Positions 11,815 to 24,215 are shown, counted from the stretch's first letter. The stretch: 64,000 bases of DNA from Triatoma infestans (GCA_011037195.1 JAAEAF010006550.1:1-64000), one strand, 5' to 3'. The notes: generated by a model not told the origin, from the letters alone. Program-made: numbers and translations.

Positions 11815-12294
11815 GAGATGTTTGTACGGCAATGGCCAGAGGAGTTTTTAAAGAAAAAAAAAATTCTTTCTTTCTCTTCGTTTCGGATACTATTGGTGCC
11901 CTTCTTCAGGAGCTCTGTAAAAATTTACTGAAGAAAATACATTATTGTACAGTATAGTAGTTATAAAAAGTGCATAGATTTATAACAAAAAAAAAAAAAA
12001 TTTTTTTGTTTAAATTGTTTCTTTAAAGAAAGAAAAATAAAATTAAAGAAATATTAACAGAAGAAATTATTAAACAGAAGTGACAGTAAATTAAATAAAA
12101 TGATATTAACAATAAGATAAAATAAGACAGATGAAGATACCTTTAGGGTAGGAGAGGAGTGTACGTTCAGAATGTTGAAATTGAAATGAGGAGAGAGTAT
12201 TTTTTAAATTAAAAAAAAAAAACTGTTAAAAGGTGGGAGGGATAAGAAAAATGTTTATAGTTAGGTGCGGCAATTTCAAATTTGGAAGAACAAA
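11815..12294 (-). repeat. Penelope-like element terminal region (3' side)
   Basis: This is the DNA downstream of the GIY-YIG frame at 12295-12640, on the minus strand. It ends with a block near 11815-11915 that recurs, inverted or direct, at 13150-13245, 24157-24306 and 24337-24509. A second shared block, AGGAGAGGAGTG.ACGTT, lies at 12152. Penelope-like elements carry terminal repeats in such arrangements. It contains the hammerhead-like core described separately. Confidence 0.75.
11872..11915 (-). ncRNA. Hammerhead-like core in Penelope terminal repeat
   Basis: On the minus strand the order is CTGAAGA, one extra A, GGGCACC with loop AAT and a partly pairing GGTATCC-like strand, then GAAACG. 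This matches the hammerhead layout CUGANGA, helix II, GAAA. Helix II has mismatches and no clear helix III is visible, so this copy may be inactive. Hammerhead motifs are established in Penelope-like terminal repeats. Confidence 0.5.
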
Positions 12295-12682
12295 TTACTG
12301 GCGAGTATCTTTTTTTAGGGTTAGAACACATATGTTGTAAGTTGAAGTTATGATTTCTTTGTCTTTTTTAAAATTGATAGAATTCGGATGAAGGTGAATT
12401 TGTAAGGATTCGGATAGAAGACGTTTTGAATGGTTGGGGTAAGTGGTTAAAATGGAAGGGTTATTGAAATCGATGGTATGATTGAAAGTCCGAACATGTT
12501 TGAAGAGAGCAGTGCTGTCAATTTTTTTGTTAATAATGTCTAGTTCGTGTTGTCTGAGTCTTTTTTGTAAAAACTGTTTGGATTCACCTATGTAGCAAGC
12601 GTTGCAGTTGGGTGTAATACATTGGAGTTTGTATACCATATGTGTTTTGTTAGATTTTTCAATGGGGTCTTTAATTTTTGAG
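12295..12682 (-). pseudogene. GIY-YIG endonuclease domain of Penelope-like element
   Basis: A 114-residue open frame (12639 to 12295) starts MVYKLQC, followed by C-x4-C-x2-C and CYIGES. It continues with QKRLRQHELDI and a FKHVRTFNHTIDF block. The paired VYK and YIG motifs define the GIY-YIG nuclease, which in canonical Penelope-like elements sits C-terminal to the reverse transcriptase. The nuclease nicks the target DNA during insertion. The RT lies upstream on the same strand, as expected, although a duplicated block and stops separate them. Confidence 0.85.
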
Positions 12683-13703
12683 AAGATTTTATTTAGTTTG
12701 TTGGTGGGAGAGAAGCCTGTTCGGAGGTTGGGGATAAAGTTTATTGAGGATATTATTGTTTCTATTGGAAATAGGACTAATGAAGGTGAGCGAGTGGTAA
12801 ATGGGAGGTTCAGTATTCACGTTAGGTGGAATGTTTTGAGGGTTCTGCGTTGTAGGTTTGTTTGTGTATTTTTGGATGGTTTTGAGGATTAGATGAATAG
12901 GATAGTCATTTTTAACCAGTATTTCTTTTATTTTTTTTGGTATGTCATATGGTGGCAACCGATAGGGTCGAAGATGATTGCACGGGTTATATAGGTTTTC
13001 TTATGGTGTAATTTTTGGCGTAAAGGATGGTCGAAAGGAAGTGTAGTAGCCTTCCAGAGTAAGTGGGCTAGTGTACCTGCTTAGTGGTGAACGTGTTTGT
13101 CATAGTGCGGAAAGGAAAGGATATTCTGAGGTGTGTAATAAGAGGGAACAATGATACCGAAAAAACGTACAGAAATACAAATTTTTTGTCTTTAAAAAAC
13201 TCCTCCAGCCATATTTCCGTTACAAACATCATTGTATTTTAAAGCCTGACGATTTCAATAACCATTTGATTTAAACAAAAGTTTATATAAAAAGATTTTA
13301 TTTAGTTTGTTGGTGGGAGAGAAGCCTGTTCGGAGGTTGGGGATAAAGTTCTGGAAGATATTATTGATTCTATTGGAAACAGGTCCAATGAAGATGAGCG
13401 AGTGGTAAATGGGAGGTTCAGTATTCGCGTTTGGTGGAATGTTTTGAGGGTTTTGGAGGTTTGTTTGTGTATTTTTGGATGGTTTTGAGAATTAAATGAA
13501 TAGGATAGTCATTTCTAACCAGTATTTCTTTTATTTTTTTGGTATTGTCCTGGTGGAAGGAGGGTCTGATAAATGGCTTGCACGGTTATATAGGTTTTTT
13601 TAAGGTGTTTATTTTTTGGTGTGAAGGATGGTCTGAAAGGAGTGTAGTAGTCTTCCAGAGTAAGTGGGTTTAGTGTACCAGTCGTGTGTGAATGTGTTGT
13701 CAT
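12682..13703 (-). repeat. Internal duplication in the Penelope-like element
   Basis: 12682 to about 13105 and 13292-13703 are two diverged copies of the same coding stretch between RT and GIY-YIG. Both begin AGATTTTATTTAGTTTG and share TTGGTGGGAGAGAAGCC. Between them, 13150-13245 contains an inverted piece of the terminal repeat. Two truncated insertions joined in tandem would explain this. Confidence 0.75.
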
Positions 13704-14345
13704 GGTTACGAATGATGAGTGTGCCAAGAAAGGCTATTTTTGTGTCATTTTCGGTTTCTGAAGTGAATTGTATGCGAGGGTGATAAGAGTTGAAGGTTTG
13801 AAGGATAGTGGAAGTGTGGTCTGGATTAATGGTGAGAAACAAATCATATACGTATTTGAAGATGGAAGAAATAGAGTTTTGGAGAGAAGGAAGGACAGAG
13901 CTTCCCATTGCCAGACCTTCAATTTAACGGTAAAGTTTGTGCATAATTGTATAATAACCGGACTTGCAACATAAAATGAGAGTATGGAGAAAAATGTTTT
14001 GTGGTAAAGAGGTATGGGGTTGAATAAATGTCCAGTTTTCTGAATCAGTTCTTAGCGCTTTGTCAGTTGGTACGTTAGCGAATAAGGATACGGTGTCAAG
14101 AGATATCATAATGTGGTTGGAAGGAATTGATTATTTTTTTATTTTTTCTATGAATTGGAAAGAGTTTTGGATGTCGTATGTGTTGTGAGCACTGAGCGGT
14201 TGGATAAATATTTACTGAGTTTCGAAGATGGACTGTCTAAGGTAGAGATAATTGGTCTTAATGGGAAAGAATTTTTGTGGATTTTTGGTAAACCATAGGC
14301 GCGTGGGGCAATAGAGTTGTGATTGATGAGCTTGTAATATGTCGA
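13292..14345 (-). pseudogene. Penelope-like reverse transcriptase, broken
   Basis: The minus strand encodes, in order, APRAYGLPKIHK (about 14262-14309), LRPIISTLDS, SLDTVSLFANVPTDKAL (near 14060-14105), then MGSSVLPSLQNS and KYVYDLFLTINPDH (13834-13857 for the YVYD site). These are followed by HPRIQFTSETENDTKIAFLGTLI. Order and wording match Penelope-family RTs, where the catalytic site is normally YVDD or similar; here one aspartate position reads Y. Stops and frameshifts at about 14140 and 13730 show it is inactive. The 5' part, including the start, is missing. Confidence 0.85.
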
Positions 14346-14411
14346 GGTGTCAATGTAACATATTACATAGCTTATTACATAACATATACATAGACATATT
14401 ACAAGCTCATC
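14325..14411. repeat. Perfect 19-bp inverted repeat
   Basis: 14325-14343 and 14393-14411 are exact reverse complements with 49 bases between them. They lie at the broken upstream edge of the Penelope-like element. This may be a rearrangement junction. Confidence 0.8.
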
Positions 14412-16265
14412 ATATAAATCAAATAAAAATAAATATAATTAAAATCTAATCTGCATAGCCAATAAAAATTATACAACCTATTGACATGTAAAAAAGAAAG
14501 AAAAATGAATAATAATAATTATGATAACAAAGAGACCATTGGTAAAGACAGAAGTGCATAAATAACAGGTATATTGTACAGGTTATAGAATGGATATGTG
14601 CTACTGTAATGTAGAAGAGCCTGTAGGCTATGGCATTAGTTTGGACTACTTCAGTGGTTGGAGAATAAATGTCGCCCCGAGGGTACAAAACATTATGTTC
14701 TTGTTGAAGTATAATGTGGTGTGTGTATGTATAATGTCAGTGTGGGCGCACTGAGGCACGGGTGCCTCGCCCGGGGGGACCACGAGCTCTCGTTTAACTA
14801 GGTAGGCGGCGGCCCATTCAAAAAACAAGTCGGCGCCTCAAGCAGCTTCACCAACCTCACTATCTTTTAATATAGCAACAACCACCTTTACTGTATAACA
14901 TTTTAAATTTTAAAGTTTTCGTCTTCTTTTTTTATGTTTCATTGTTAGGTCCTTAGATTTATTTGACTTCTAATTTAAATAAATATTTATTTAATTCTTT
15001 TACACTAATTATAAGTGATGTTTTTATTCGTTTTTTAATAGACGCGATGCTATAAGTAAATGCCAGAAATTCCAAATATAACTCAAGTTCTTAAAATTAC
15101 TGCAGCCATATTAAATTAACCATTTTTGAAAATATTAAGTTAATATGTCAACTAATAATAATAATAATACTAAATTTGTCTCAAAAGACTTGTAATTTGT
15201 ATATTAAAAGTCTTTCAAGAGGTATAAAACAATGATAATCGGAATGAAAGTGGCATTGTTCACTTCGATCGACAGCATCAGCTGATCAAGCTGATATCAC
15301 CACATCTGTGAGATCATGTTTATTGTCTTACTTCTTGCTAAACATTTACATATATCCGGTCTTTTTTTACTATTCAAATTTGTATAATTTAAAATGTATT
15401 AATTCCATCGAATGTCAACTGTTCTTTTCTTATGTGTATATGCCAATAACTCATTAAGGATAATGCTATTCATGTTCTGTAATTATAATACCTATTACAT
15501 ATTTCGACGGAAGATTTTAATAATCAATCGTCTTGAATATATAATAATAAAAATACTATTAATTCTTTACTTTTATTGAATAATGAAGAATTTTGGAATT
15601 CACTTAAAAAAAAAAAAATATAACACCTTTGCAAAAATATCTCATGTTTCCATCCCGAATCTGTTCACGGAGATAATCTATCTGAGTACCTACTTCTTCA
15701 ATCAGTATTCGCATATTCTTTGTTTTGTCTCCGGGCCAACATAATTGTGTAAAATTTTCACAATTAATTGGTTTATTAATCTTGTTTTTTGGTTAGCTTC
15801 TTTGTCTAATAATTCATGAAGAATACCAAATTCTAAGGTTGTTTTGAAAATGAGATTTCTACATAAGAAGAATGATATCTATCATAAGTTGGCATCACTG
15901 CTGTTTCACTAATTTTTCGGTATAGACAAAAACTTTTTAAACATTCGACGAGGGCTGCCAAGTGCTCTAGAAAACTACACTTTGGAACGGTGTTCAAGAA
16001 TAAGATTTCTAATCTCTGATGTGATAAAACCGACTAATCCGACTGCTTAAGCAGTAGGGTGTAGTTATAGTGGGTAGTTGTGGCTATTTTGATACAATTA
16101 CCACAATTGCGGCTAACAATTCTACCTGATTTGCAACGTGCGAGACAACTCGATCATGAATTTCGCATTGATATTTATATTCAATGAGACAGATAATTTA
16201 CGCTTTAGTACAAGATAGAAGCCATCGATCTTTAAAAAGCGACGTGATTGGCAGAGAGGAGAAGT
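14412..16265. other. Intergenic stretch with a GC-rich patch
   Basis: Mostly AT-rich with no recognised gene. 14750-14830 is a GC-rich patch with CpG-rich text and a GGCGGCGGCC-like run, and I do not recognise it. The remainder up to 16265 has only short meaningless frames. Confidence 0.4.
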
Positions 16266-16269
16266 ATAC

Positions 16270-17060
16270 TTATTATTATTTGTCTGTGAGGAGGGACCAA
16301 ATCCTACGCTATCCTAAGTCCCACTGGGCCCATACAGCTCCCCAAGAACAACAACAACAAACCGGGTCTAGAACAAATATCCAGACCCGGGTCTAATCCA
16401 TCTAAGATTCATCGCAGTACGAAAAGATCAGACAGTAACCTTAAAGGGAAATAGCCTAAGCTCTTCCATAGTCATCCTGTTCCGACCAAAAACCTAATTT
16501 CCTCACAACCCAAGCAGATACCACAGGATGGATTGGTGTTTCTTCCTCTGCCTCACAGACGCTACAAAATGGATCCGGCATGAGCACCATTACCTAGAGA
16601 TGTCTCCTTAAACCACAATGTCCAATAAGGGTTCCAACCAGATGCCTTAGAGAGCTCCGTGAAGGACAGAGCAACGAGTCTCATTAATACCCCTGACCGG
16701 ACCCTCAATGAGCATCTTGGACTGCCGACAACCAACTGTGCACGTCCATAAGGATGAATGCTGTAAAACTGTCTGTGACTGGAAGCCTGACAGACATGTG
16801 CCAGAAGTCGCGCCTAATTCGGCAAACCTATCCATTTCCTCATTTCCAGAAATTTCCATCTGATCTGATACCCAGGTTAGAAGGACATCCTTCAAAGAAG
16901 AAACTCTTCCAGTCTTTTAGAACTTTCTAGCACCAACCTGGAAGTGAACACAGCACCTTCAGCGCAGCTTGACTGTCCGAGCAGATACATACATTTTTAA
17001 GTTAGTGACACTTACCTTCTCATCCAAGATTTACCAAGAGATACTGCCAAGAAATGGCAG
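16270..17060 (-). pseudogene. RNase H-bearing LINE, 3' end, broken
   Basis: On the minus strand, 16895-16647 encodes LTWVSDQMEISGNEEMDRFAEL, a degraded version of the RNase H block WVPGH.GI.GNE.AD. Next come LHGALRHLVGTLIGHCGLRRHL and, near 16530-16590, DPFCSVCEAEEETPIH. This is the usual C-terminal Cys/His region of I-group LINEs. The 3' flank at 16360-16400 recurs at 27361-27430, so that shared text is probably 3' UTR. Confidence 0.75.
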
Positions 17061-17099
17061 AACTTCATTTAGCTCCAGGAAATGTGCTTACTTACTACA

Positions 17100-18955
17100 T
17101 ACTTACGCCTGTTGTGCTATAACGGCATTAAACTCGTAACCAATTTGATTGGGAAGTTTTACCAATACATCTTACAATCTTGCAAAAATCAGATTTTTCA
17201 AGGTGACAGTATATGATTTCACGTTTCACAAAGAAGTGAAAACAAATGTGCAACAACAACAAAAAAACTACTTGTAGTTGTGAGATGGAATACCTGTGAA
17301 AAAAAATAGGTAAATTATGAGATTCACTTAATATATCACATTAAAACAATAACCATTTACCAATTTACATATTTAATTACCTCGTAAAAATTAATTTATA
17401 CATAAATAATTGTCACAAGTTTTTCAAGTGGTCACTTCAAAATTAGAGAGCATTTTTGTAAATTCTGGCGCCTAAAGCTCCAATAGTTTACGTAATACTG
17501 TTAGTATAGATTTAAGTAAGGCATGCCAGCAACTATCCTTGTTAGTTTAGTAGGAAGTTCCCCAAGTTTACACAGCCACTACCAAGTTTACATAAACACT
17601 TAGTATTATTGTTCTTATGAAGAGAAGTTTCTCTTGTTTATTTTACAAATGTGTCCTCCTATCCTTTTATATCACTGTTTTGTTGTATTCATTAGCTTGA
17701 GGTTGAAGGTGATTATAAGAAGTAATTATTGATAGTAAGACAGCGATATTCTGCCTTACTAAAGAAGAAAACTATTTTCCACTTTCAACGCTTAAGTGGT
17801 TAAAAGTTGAATCGTAAGTAAGAAATAGGTGTACATAAATTTGGATATTAATGTCTCAATTAATTCTTTTAAATTTTAGATAAGTAAATAGTGTAGATAA
17901 TGATTACATATATAAACAATAGAAAAGATGTCTATATTTTGAGTTGACAACTTGATCTTTCGAGGGGAACAGGTTTATTCATCGTTAATGAGAAAGATCT
18001 CTCGATACCAGAAATCAGTTTATATAGATCTGTTTAATAATCAATGAACACTCAGCGGTTACCTCAACCGGTTTGCAAAACAAATTACTTGACGGATTTT
18101 TACATTTTATTAAAATTGGCCCAATACTAAATATTATGTGTTGCAATAATATCTCCGCTTTTTTGTTCAGCTTCAATATAATACGTTTAAGTATTTTCAA
18201 CCAAAAAAAACGTCAAATAGAACTGACCGAAATTTGTTAGTAACTTGAAAATTCAATGGGAAAAAGAAATAATTGAAAACAGTGTTTATGAAATCAATAT
18301 CTTCCCAATCAAATGTATGGAAAGTTCTCCTTCTCCATTATTTTCCATTATTCGCTTCACATAGAAGCATGACTAATGAAGTCAGATAGAAGAATATCAA
18401 AATATTCCAAATTTTTATTTTTTTAAAACAGAGATTACCTTGGTGTAAACTTCTACGAAGATTCTACCTTTCACCTCTAACTTTCAATGAAGATTCAAAC
18501 ATATCCCTTAGTTACGATATATCTGACAGTACGGCTTGTTTATCATTGTCCTTGTTAAAAATGGCTGTTTAATTGAAAGGGAAAGAATGCAGGCATCAAC
18601 ATCCCCATTTTCACTCCTATTCCTTCCTTATAAAAAAAGGATCAGGGCTCATTCAGATCCAGTCAGTCTGCCTGAACTGGATTCAACTCGTTAAGAAAGT
18701 ACCAGAAGACGTGATTCCTTAGCCTTTCAACGCACTGCAGAAGCCTGAAAAATTCATTTCCAAAGTCATCGAAATCTTAGGGAGTGAGATTCTCTCTCTC
18801 TGGTTCAGAATGTACACAATATTGTTAAAGAGAAATGGCATGAAGATTTATTGATCTTAACGCAACCACAACAAATTTAGTGACAGGCTGAGGTCGCATT
18901 TGAAATGATAGTCAGGGCCTTCCTGTAACTGGATAAACTGGCGTTAAGTATTAAA
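17100..18955. other. AT-rich stretch, no gene seen
   Basis: Nothing convincing. 18600-18800 is somewhat GC-richer and may be old LINE sequence, but no motif is readable. Confidence 0.4.
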
Positions 18956-18959
18956 ACAC

Positions 18960-19290
18960 CAACACTATTCTAACAAGGTAAGTTAGGAAGTCTTCATTTA
19001 TACACTTCAATTCCTTCATTTGTTGTTTATTAGCTAATTTGTTACCAGAAACCCCAGGATGACTGGGAAATCAGGTATTCAAAGCTTCCAAGAATTAGAA
19101 TCGCAAATATTCACACTAAATTTGGCCTTTTTTACCAAACATCCAGCGTCTTCATAGCTGGATTGGTGGTCTGCAAACAAAAAAACTAATATCTGAGCTA
19201 GTTATTCTCAAGAGTGCAAAGTAGTGCCATTTCTGTAGTAAAGACTTAAAGATCAGGGAGAAGTTCTTAACTAGTCAACTAAGATAGACA
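18960..19290 (-). pseudogene. RNase H fragment of a LINE, very decayed
   Basis: Around 19025-19070 the minus strand encodes PSHPGVSGNKLANKQ, a recognisable form of the RNase H block WVPSHPGVSGNE.AD. The text upstream on the same strand is compatible with the rest of the domain, but frames break repeatedly. The assignment rests mainly on that one block. Confidence 0.45.
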
Positions 19291-19659
19291 GGAAAAGAAT
19301 TTTCATTATTTTCATTTTAACCCAGTACATATCAATAAATGAAGATGCACTCTTTTTTTTGTTTATATATATATAATTATTGTTACAGAGATGAATGTGT
19401 TACAGAAATGAATCACTATATTTAATTAATCTGATCATTTACCAAATTTATACAAAATAAAGATCTGGTATGAAATGCACATACGACATACTCGTTCTGC
19501 GATAGTATAATTATTCATAAAATAATTTTTGTTTTTAATTTTACCCATTTGTCCTCATAAATATAAAGGTGGTGGGGAGAACAAATGCCTGTTTAGATAG
19601 GTAGTAGAAGTGATTACATTGTAGTCCACAACAGAAGGCCAATAACATTGAACCAATCC

Positions 19660-19860
19660 TATATAACATTTGAAATTTAACGCCACAATTATTGCCTAAA
19701 ATGATTTTTTCTTGCAAATGTTCATCGTAAAACTGAAAAGGGGTTTTATCTGTGCATTTAACATCCCGAGTTTAAGAGAAATCGTTATAGTCGTTTTTTT
19801 AGAAAATTTGCATTTCTGGTTAATCGATTATCTAAAAATTTGGAATTCTATCAATGCTTG
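19660..19860 (-). repeat. R-family repeat, reverse fragment
   Basis: ATTGCCTAAAATGATTTTTTC and the AGAAATCG, GCATTTCTGGTTA and GGAATTCTA blocks are decayed reverse-type family text. Identity is low. Confidence 0.4.
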
Positions 19861-20129
19861 TAATGAATATTAATGTTACATAGGTGGAAGAGGTGTATTG
19901 GTATCGTTTTATGGATACCGGAAGTTGAAGGGAGGAGTAAGTGTTGTTAGTTAGAGAGATTAGAGAATTGGTATTCGAAATACGAACTACTGATTTATGA
20001 AAATAAACTATATTTTAACAAATAATTTAAAGTGCATTGAAATAGAAAAACTAAGATACACAATTGTAAATGAATATAAGAATTATGAAATGAATATAAA
20101 ATATTAAAGAAGTAGTGTTAAAACGTTAA

Positions 20130-20582
20130 ATAGGGACGCGCTCGCGATGTGTGATGGTGCTTCTGATCTGGAACTGATGTGAACTTCATTCGTACTGGCA
20201 CATAACTGATTGATAACTCGAACTTAGCTGATTGATGACTTGAACTTGACTGATCTGGAACTCCAGTGGGGCGACGTTTATATTCGCATCACTCACACAT
20301 CGGCTGATGTACGTGCCACACTAAGACATCTCTCGAAGTATATTGACCCTAGGGGAGGAAGGTAGTTAACAAAGTCTGTTTTGGCCGGGGTGGCGACGCT
20401 TTGTTAACAGATGGTGGCCAGGTGGCCCCTTGAGTGTACATTGACCCTTCGATGAAGGAAATACAAAAAGGGTTTTGCGGCGGTTCTCTTGACTGTATAT
20501 TGACCCCTGTTTGAAAGGGTTTTGCTGCGGTTCTTGACCTGCAGATAGCGGCTGGCTGGATCCTTTTCCAAATCCAACCACT
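20130..20582. other. GC-richer segment with short tandem motifs
   Basis: A compositionally distinct block set between R-family pieces. It contains repeated TGATCTGGAACT-like text (20165-20270) and three TATATTGACCC or TACATTGACCC motifs (about 20339, 20436 and 20496). The last two head imperfect repeats of about 60 bases that include GGGTTTTGCGGCGG and GGGTTTTGCTGCGG. No coding domain was recognised. It could be an LTR or the tail of an unrecognised element. Confidence 0.4.
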
Positions 20583-20639
20583 AGCTATAATTTTTAGATT
20601 TATTTAAAAATTATATCTTCTTTCTTCTTCTTGCCATCA

Positions 20640-21225
20640 CATCACAGAGGCTATACATTGTATTGAAGTAGTACTTAAGAGAAAAGCTTAACGTTGCTAT
20701 TCCCCTCGGAACACTCAAAAATATCAATTTAATGGAGAAATGTTTTTAAACAGAAGTGATATGTATTAATAATGTAGGTCATAATAAACCTCCTATATAG
20801 GTCGCAGTGGAATAAGACTTTGGCCATCTCATTTTCAATCTAATTTAGTATTGTGGGTATTTAGTATACTAAGTTTAAAGAAAGTCGTTATATCCGAGTA
20901 TATGTCAACAGTATACGAAAACGAGTAAACAGCAACTAAAAGAAAAAAATCAGTAAAATTGCATATTGGGTGATGTATTTTGCGAGAAATCTTAGTGTCA
21001 GATGTGGTGGTAAAACCTAAACGGAATACCAAGTTGGAGGTTTCTGCGATTTTCCACATTTGACATACTTTATTCAAAACACACACATAAAGACGATTTG
21101 CTAAAAAACTTTTTTTCATACTCAGGGGACCTTAAAACTCTACTTCCGGCGAAAACTCAACTTTCTTCTAAAATCTGACACGATGCAATTCTTCCTCTTA
21201 TCAAGAGTAAGAGAAAGTAATAACG
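20640..21225 (-). repeat. R-family repeat, reverse copy with intact outer end
   Basis: Reads backward through the family. The AGGGGACCTTAAAACT.TACTTCCGGCGAAAACTC block (21123-21160) and the end CTTATCAAGAGTAAGAGAAAGTAA (about 21196-21221, split here by small changes) match the family start in reverse. ACACACACA at 21078 sits where other copies have long CA/GT arrays. Confidence 0.7.
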
Positions 21226-21229
21226 AACA

Positions 21230-23240
21230 CTTAATTTGAATATAAGTAATGAAGCAAATTAAAAAACTGAAACTAAGACAATTTGGCTTGAACAAAGTGC
21301 ACAATTCACTTGAAGAGCTCATTTTATGATTCCAAGACATTTTGTGAATACAAACTTGAACATCAAAAATATAAAAAGAAACTTATATGTAAAAAGTTTT
21401 ATTACTTAGCTATTAAATAGAATTGATTACATTCCAGAATAAAGTAATGGTAGTTGAATAAATGTTAAGTAATAAACTAAAAATGATTATTCTAAGAAAA
21501 CATTGTGGTAGGATAATAATATTTAGTACAAAGAATAATGGACACTGTAAAATAAACTGTTAAGATGTTACATCTGTTATATAGTAAAGAGGATACCGAA
21601 CAGTTTTATTGTACAAAAGTTTCAGTTGATTAACTGGCATACCATTATTTAATTATTACACAGTTATAATTTTCACTTTGTACAAGATATACGAAGGTAT
21701 TAAGAGCATTGGGAGGGGGGAGGGTTAGGGTTGGAGGAAGGAAGTTTTAAGATCGTTAAGTTTTGTGTCTTTACATTGTTGACAGTGATTTGCAACCTCA
21801 TATAAATGGTATTCAACATTAAATCCTGTAATAGCATACATAAATAATTTAACATACTGCTAAATATACATTGTGTACTATTTATTTCTCTTAGCTTTCT
21901 TTATTATATAAATTAACAAATAAAACTTTAGGTATTAACAAAGATGATGTTAGTCAACTTAAAAAAAACAAATATATGCAAGTTTACAAGCAATGTTAAG
22001 TGCTGTTTTATTAAATTAATGTTCAGGTTTAAAATTATCTGTTTGTTATTATAGAAATTAATTAAATAATTCATTATTCCCTCACACCTAGAAATTATTT
22101 ATCATTTTTACAAAATATTTATTTGCAATCTATATTATGCAGGTGGCAATTTACTTGGGAACTTTCTCAAGCAACTTTGTGAATTTTGTGATTTATATAT
22201 ATGCAGCTACCAAACCAAGTTTGAAGAAAAATCTTTACCCGCCGTTTTCGACAGCTCTGAAATCTCAAAATTGAAAAATCACTAGTGAAATGGTACTTTG
22301 GTTTAAGGTCGGATATCCTGCTCAACCTCGAACAGAATAATAAATTTGAATTTTCAGCAATTTTTTGTTTTTTAATTTTGTATTGTAATGTTGTTGATGT
22401 AGTGAGTTGTAGAGCCTGGTGGTGGTAGCTTGTGGCGTGAGCGGTTTTGTAAGGGGATTGTGTGTATGTTCAAAGAGAAGAGAAGTAATAAGAAATATTT
22501 AAGAAAACACTGGTAGATTAAATTAAATATATTATCTTTAAAGATATTTAAATATTTTACAATATCACAACTATTATGTTTATAAAATCAATTATTTATC
22601 TAGATTAAGTGCAAAGCTCTTATGTTTTAACACATGACGGCCACTGAATTTAAGATAGCGATTCCTGAATCAACTGTTCTAGTTGGATGTCTGGTTCAGA
22701 CTGTCTTGAAAGAATGCCTTCTAATTGTTCGTTCAAATCTTCCCCTGTGAGAAGAAGGGGTAGACAATGCTAACAAGTTCATGAACTCTAAAAGACAAAG
22801 CCAACCAGGTCCTTTGAATTCTTTCTGTAACTGTAGTCTTCTTCTACCTGCTTGTACCCTTTTTTGCTTCATATCATAATTTTCTTTAAATAAAATAGAT
22901 ATAATTTCTTGCATCCATCACAGTATTTTTATTTTTTAGAATCACTTTTTTGTGCTCAGGAGATTTCTAAATACGTATTTCCGGTGAATATAATCACTAG
23001 TGGCTCATGGGTTGTAAGGATGGATGTTCACGAATTGGCGAATTTTTTTTTTTTTTTCAATATAAGTTGTGTCAACATCTGCGTCATTGGCGCTGGAACC
23101 TCTTCAGTGCACTATCGGCCTGCGGGTTCCTATTTCGGATAATGAACTGGAGAGGCTCTTAGGAAGAGAAAATCAAATGGCAGCCAGCTAACTATTAAGC
23201 TAATACATATCCTATATAAAATTTATGTTATCACTCTGTT
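21230..23240. other. AT-rich stretch, no gene seen
   Basis: No coding or RNA gene was recognised. 22190-22340 has weak resemblance to the R family. A poly(T) run sits at about 23042. Confidence 0.4.
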
Positions 23241-23248
23241 CAATAAGA

Positions 23249-23310
23249 CAGCCTGATGATGTGCGAACGCCTGTTTTATACCCGACTTCAGGCATTGAAA
23301 CCGGTCGGTA
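23249..23310 (+). ncRNA. Hammerhead-like motif with expanded helix II
   Basis: An exact CTGATGA at 23253-23259 is followed at 23297-23306 by GAAACCGGTC, the same closing text as in the copies at 38343 and 40866. The stretch between is 37 bases, with GCCTG at 23269-23273 pairing with CAGGC at 23289-23293. A second copy of part of it (TTTTATAC..TTCAGGCATTGA) follows at about 23320-23344. Internal duplication has probably broken the ribozyme. Confidence 0.35.
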
Positions 23311-23517
23311 CTACGTTTCTTTTATACTCAAGTTCAGGCATTGACTATTTGAGCGCAGCGAGTCCGGCAACTATGCGAGAGTGAAGCATATTTTACTCAC
23401 ATGTTGAATATTAATTTTTTGTTTAGAACGTCTACTAAATTGAGTTTTAACTTATATGAATGTAAAATACAAAATATGGAAACGTACAATATGAGAAATT
23501 ACTTTAATCGAGTCAAT

Positions 23518-23520
<3 letters not shown>

Positions 23521-23553
<33 letters not shown>
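23521..23553. repeat. (TC)n microsatellite
   Basis: About 16 TC units with no interruption. Confidence 0.95.
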
Positions 23554-23555
<2 letters not shown>

Positions 23556-23559
23556 CACC

Positions 23560-24150
23560 TGCACACTCTTTGGTATAACATCAAATCCGTTTTGCTATTT
23601 GGGATTTGTTTTGTGGTACATTCTTGTTTTCGCGTATTGCCACTAGTTGTCGGGCTAGTTAGAGTTGAATAATATTACTTTAAGTCACTTGTGGGAAAAA
23701 GTAATGGCTGATATTTTCTTTCTGCCTCTTGTGATTAAACGTATAAACTTTACTCATTAAATTTAGTATAATAATAATTGTTACATAGTTGCAGAAAAAA
23801 AAATTTTTTTCTAAAACTTATAATATTAGACCAGATTGTCAAAACACCACCGCACTCTAGTAGGGTTTACAAGTTTTACCCAATTAAAACTAAATTGGTT
23901 TAACTTTCCCTCAATTTTACTGCATCCCGCAACAACTTGCCTCTTCCATTCTAACGACTTTGTGAGTTGCACTTAGACTTTCGTGCGTTTAGAGCACAAG
24001 TAGCGGATCTATTGTTAGAGTAGGCAAAAACAAAAAAAAAATTGTAGAAAATATTGTGAAAATTCGATGCATTTCCTCTTGTCTCTAGGCACTGAAATGA
24101 ATATTCAAATCAATTTATATATAAGATGTTATTCAAATTTTCAGGCATTA
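23560..24150. other. AT-rich stretch, no gene seen
   Basis: Nothing recognisable beyond poly(A) runs. Confidence 0.5.
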
Positions 24151-24215
24151 AAGTTACATTGAGATGTTTGTACGGCAAAGACCAGAGGAGTTTTTAAAGA
24201 AAAAGAATTCTATGT

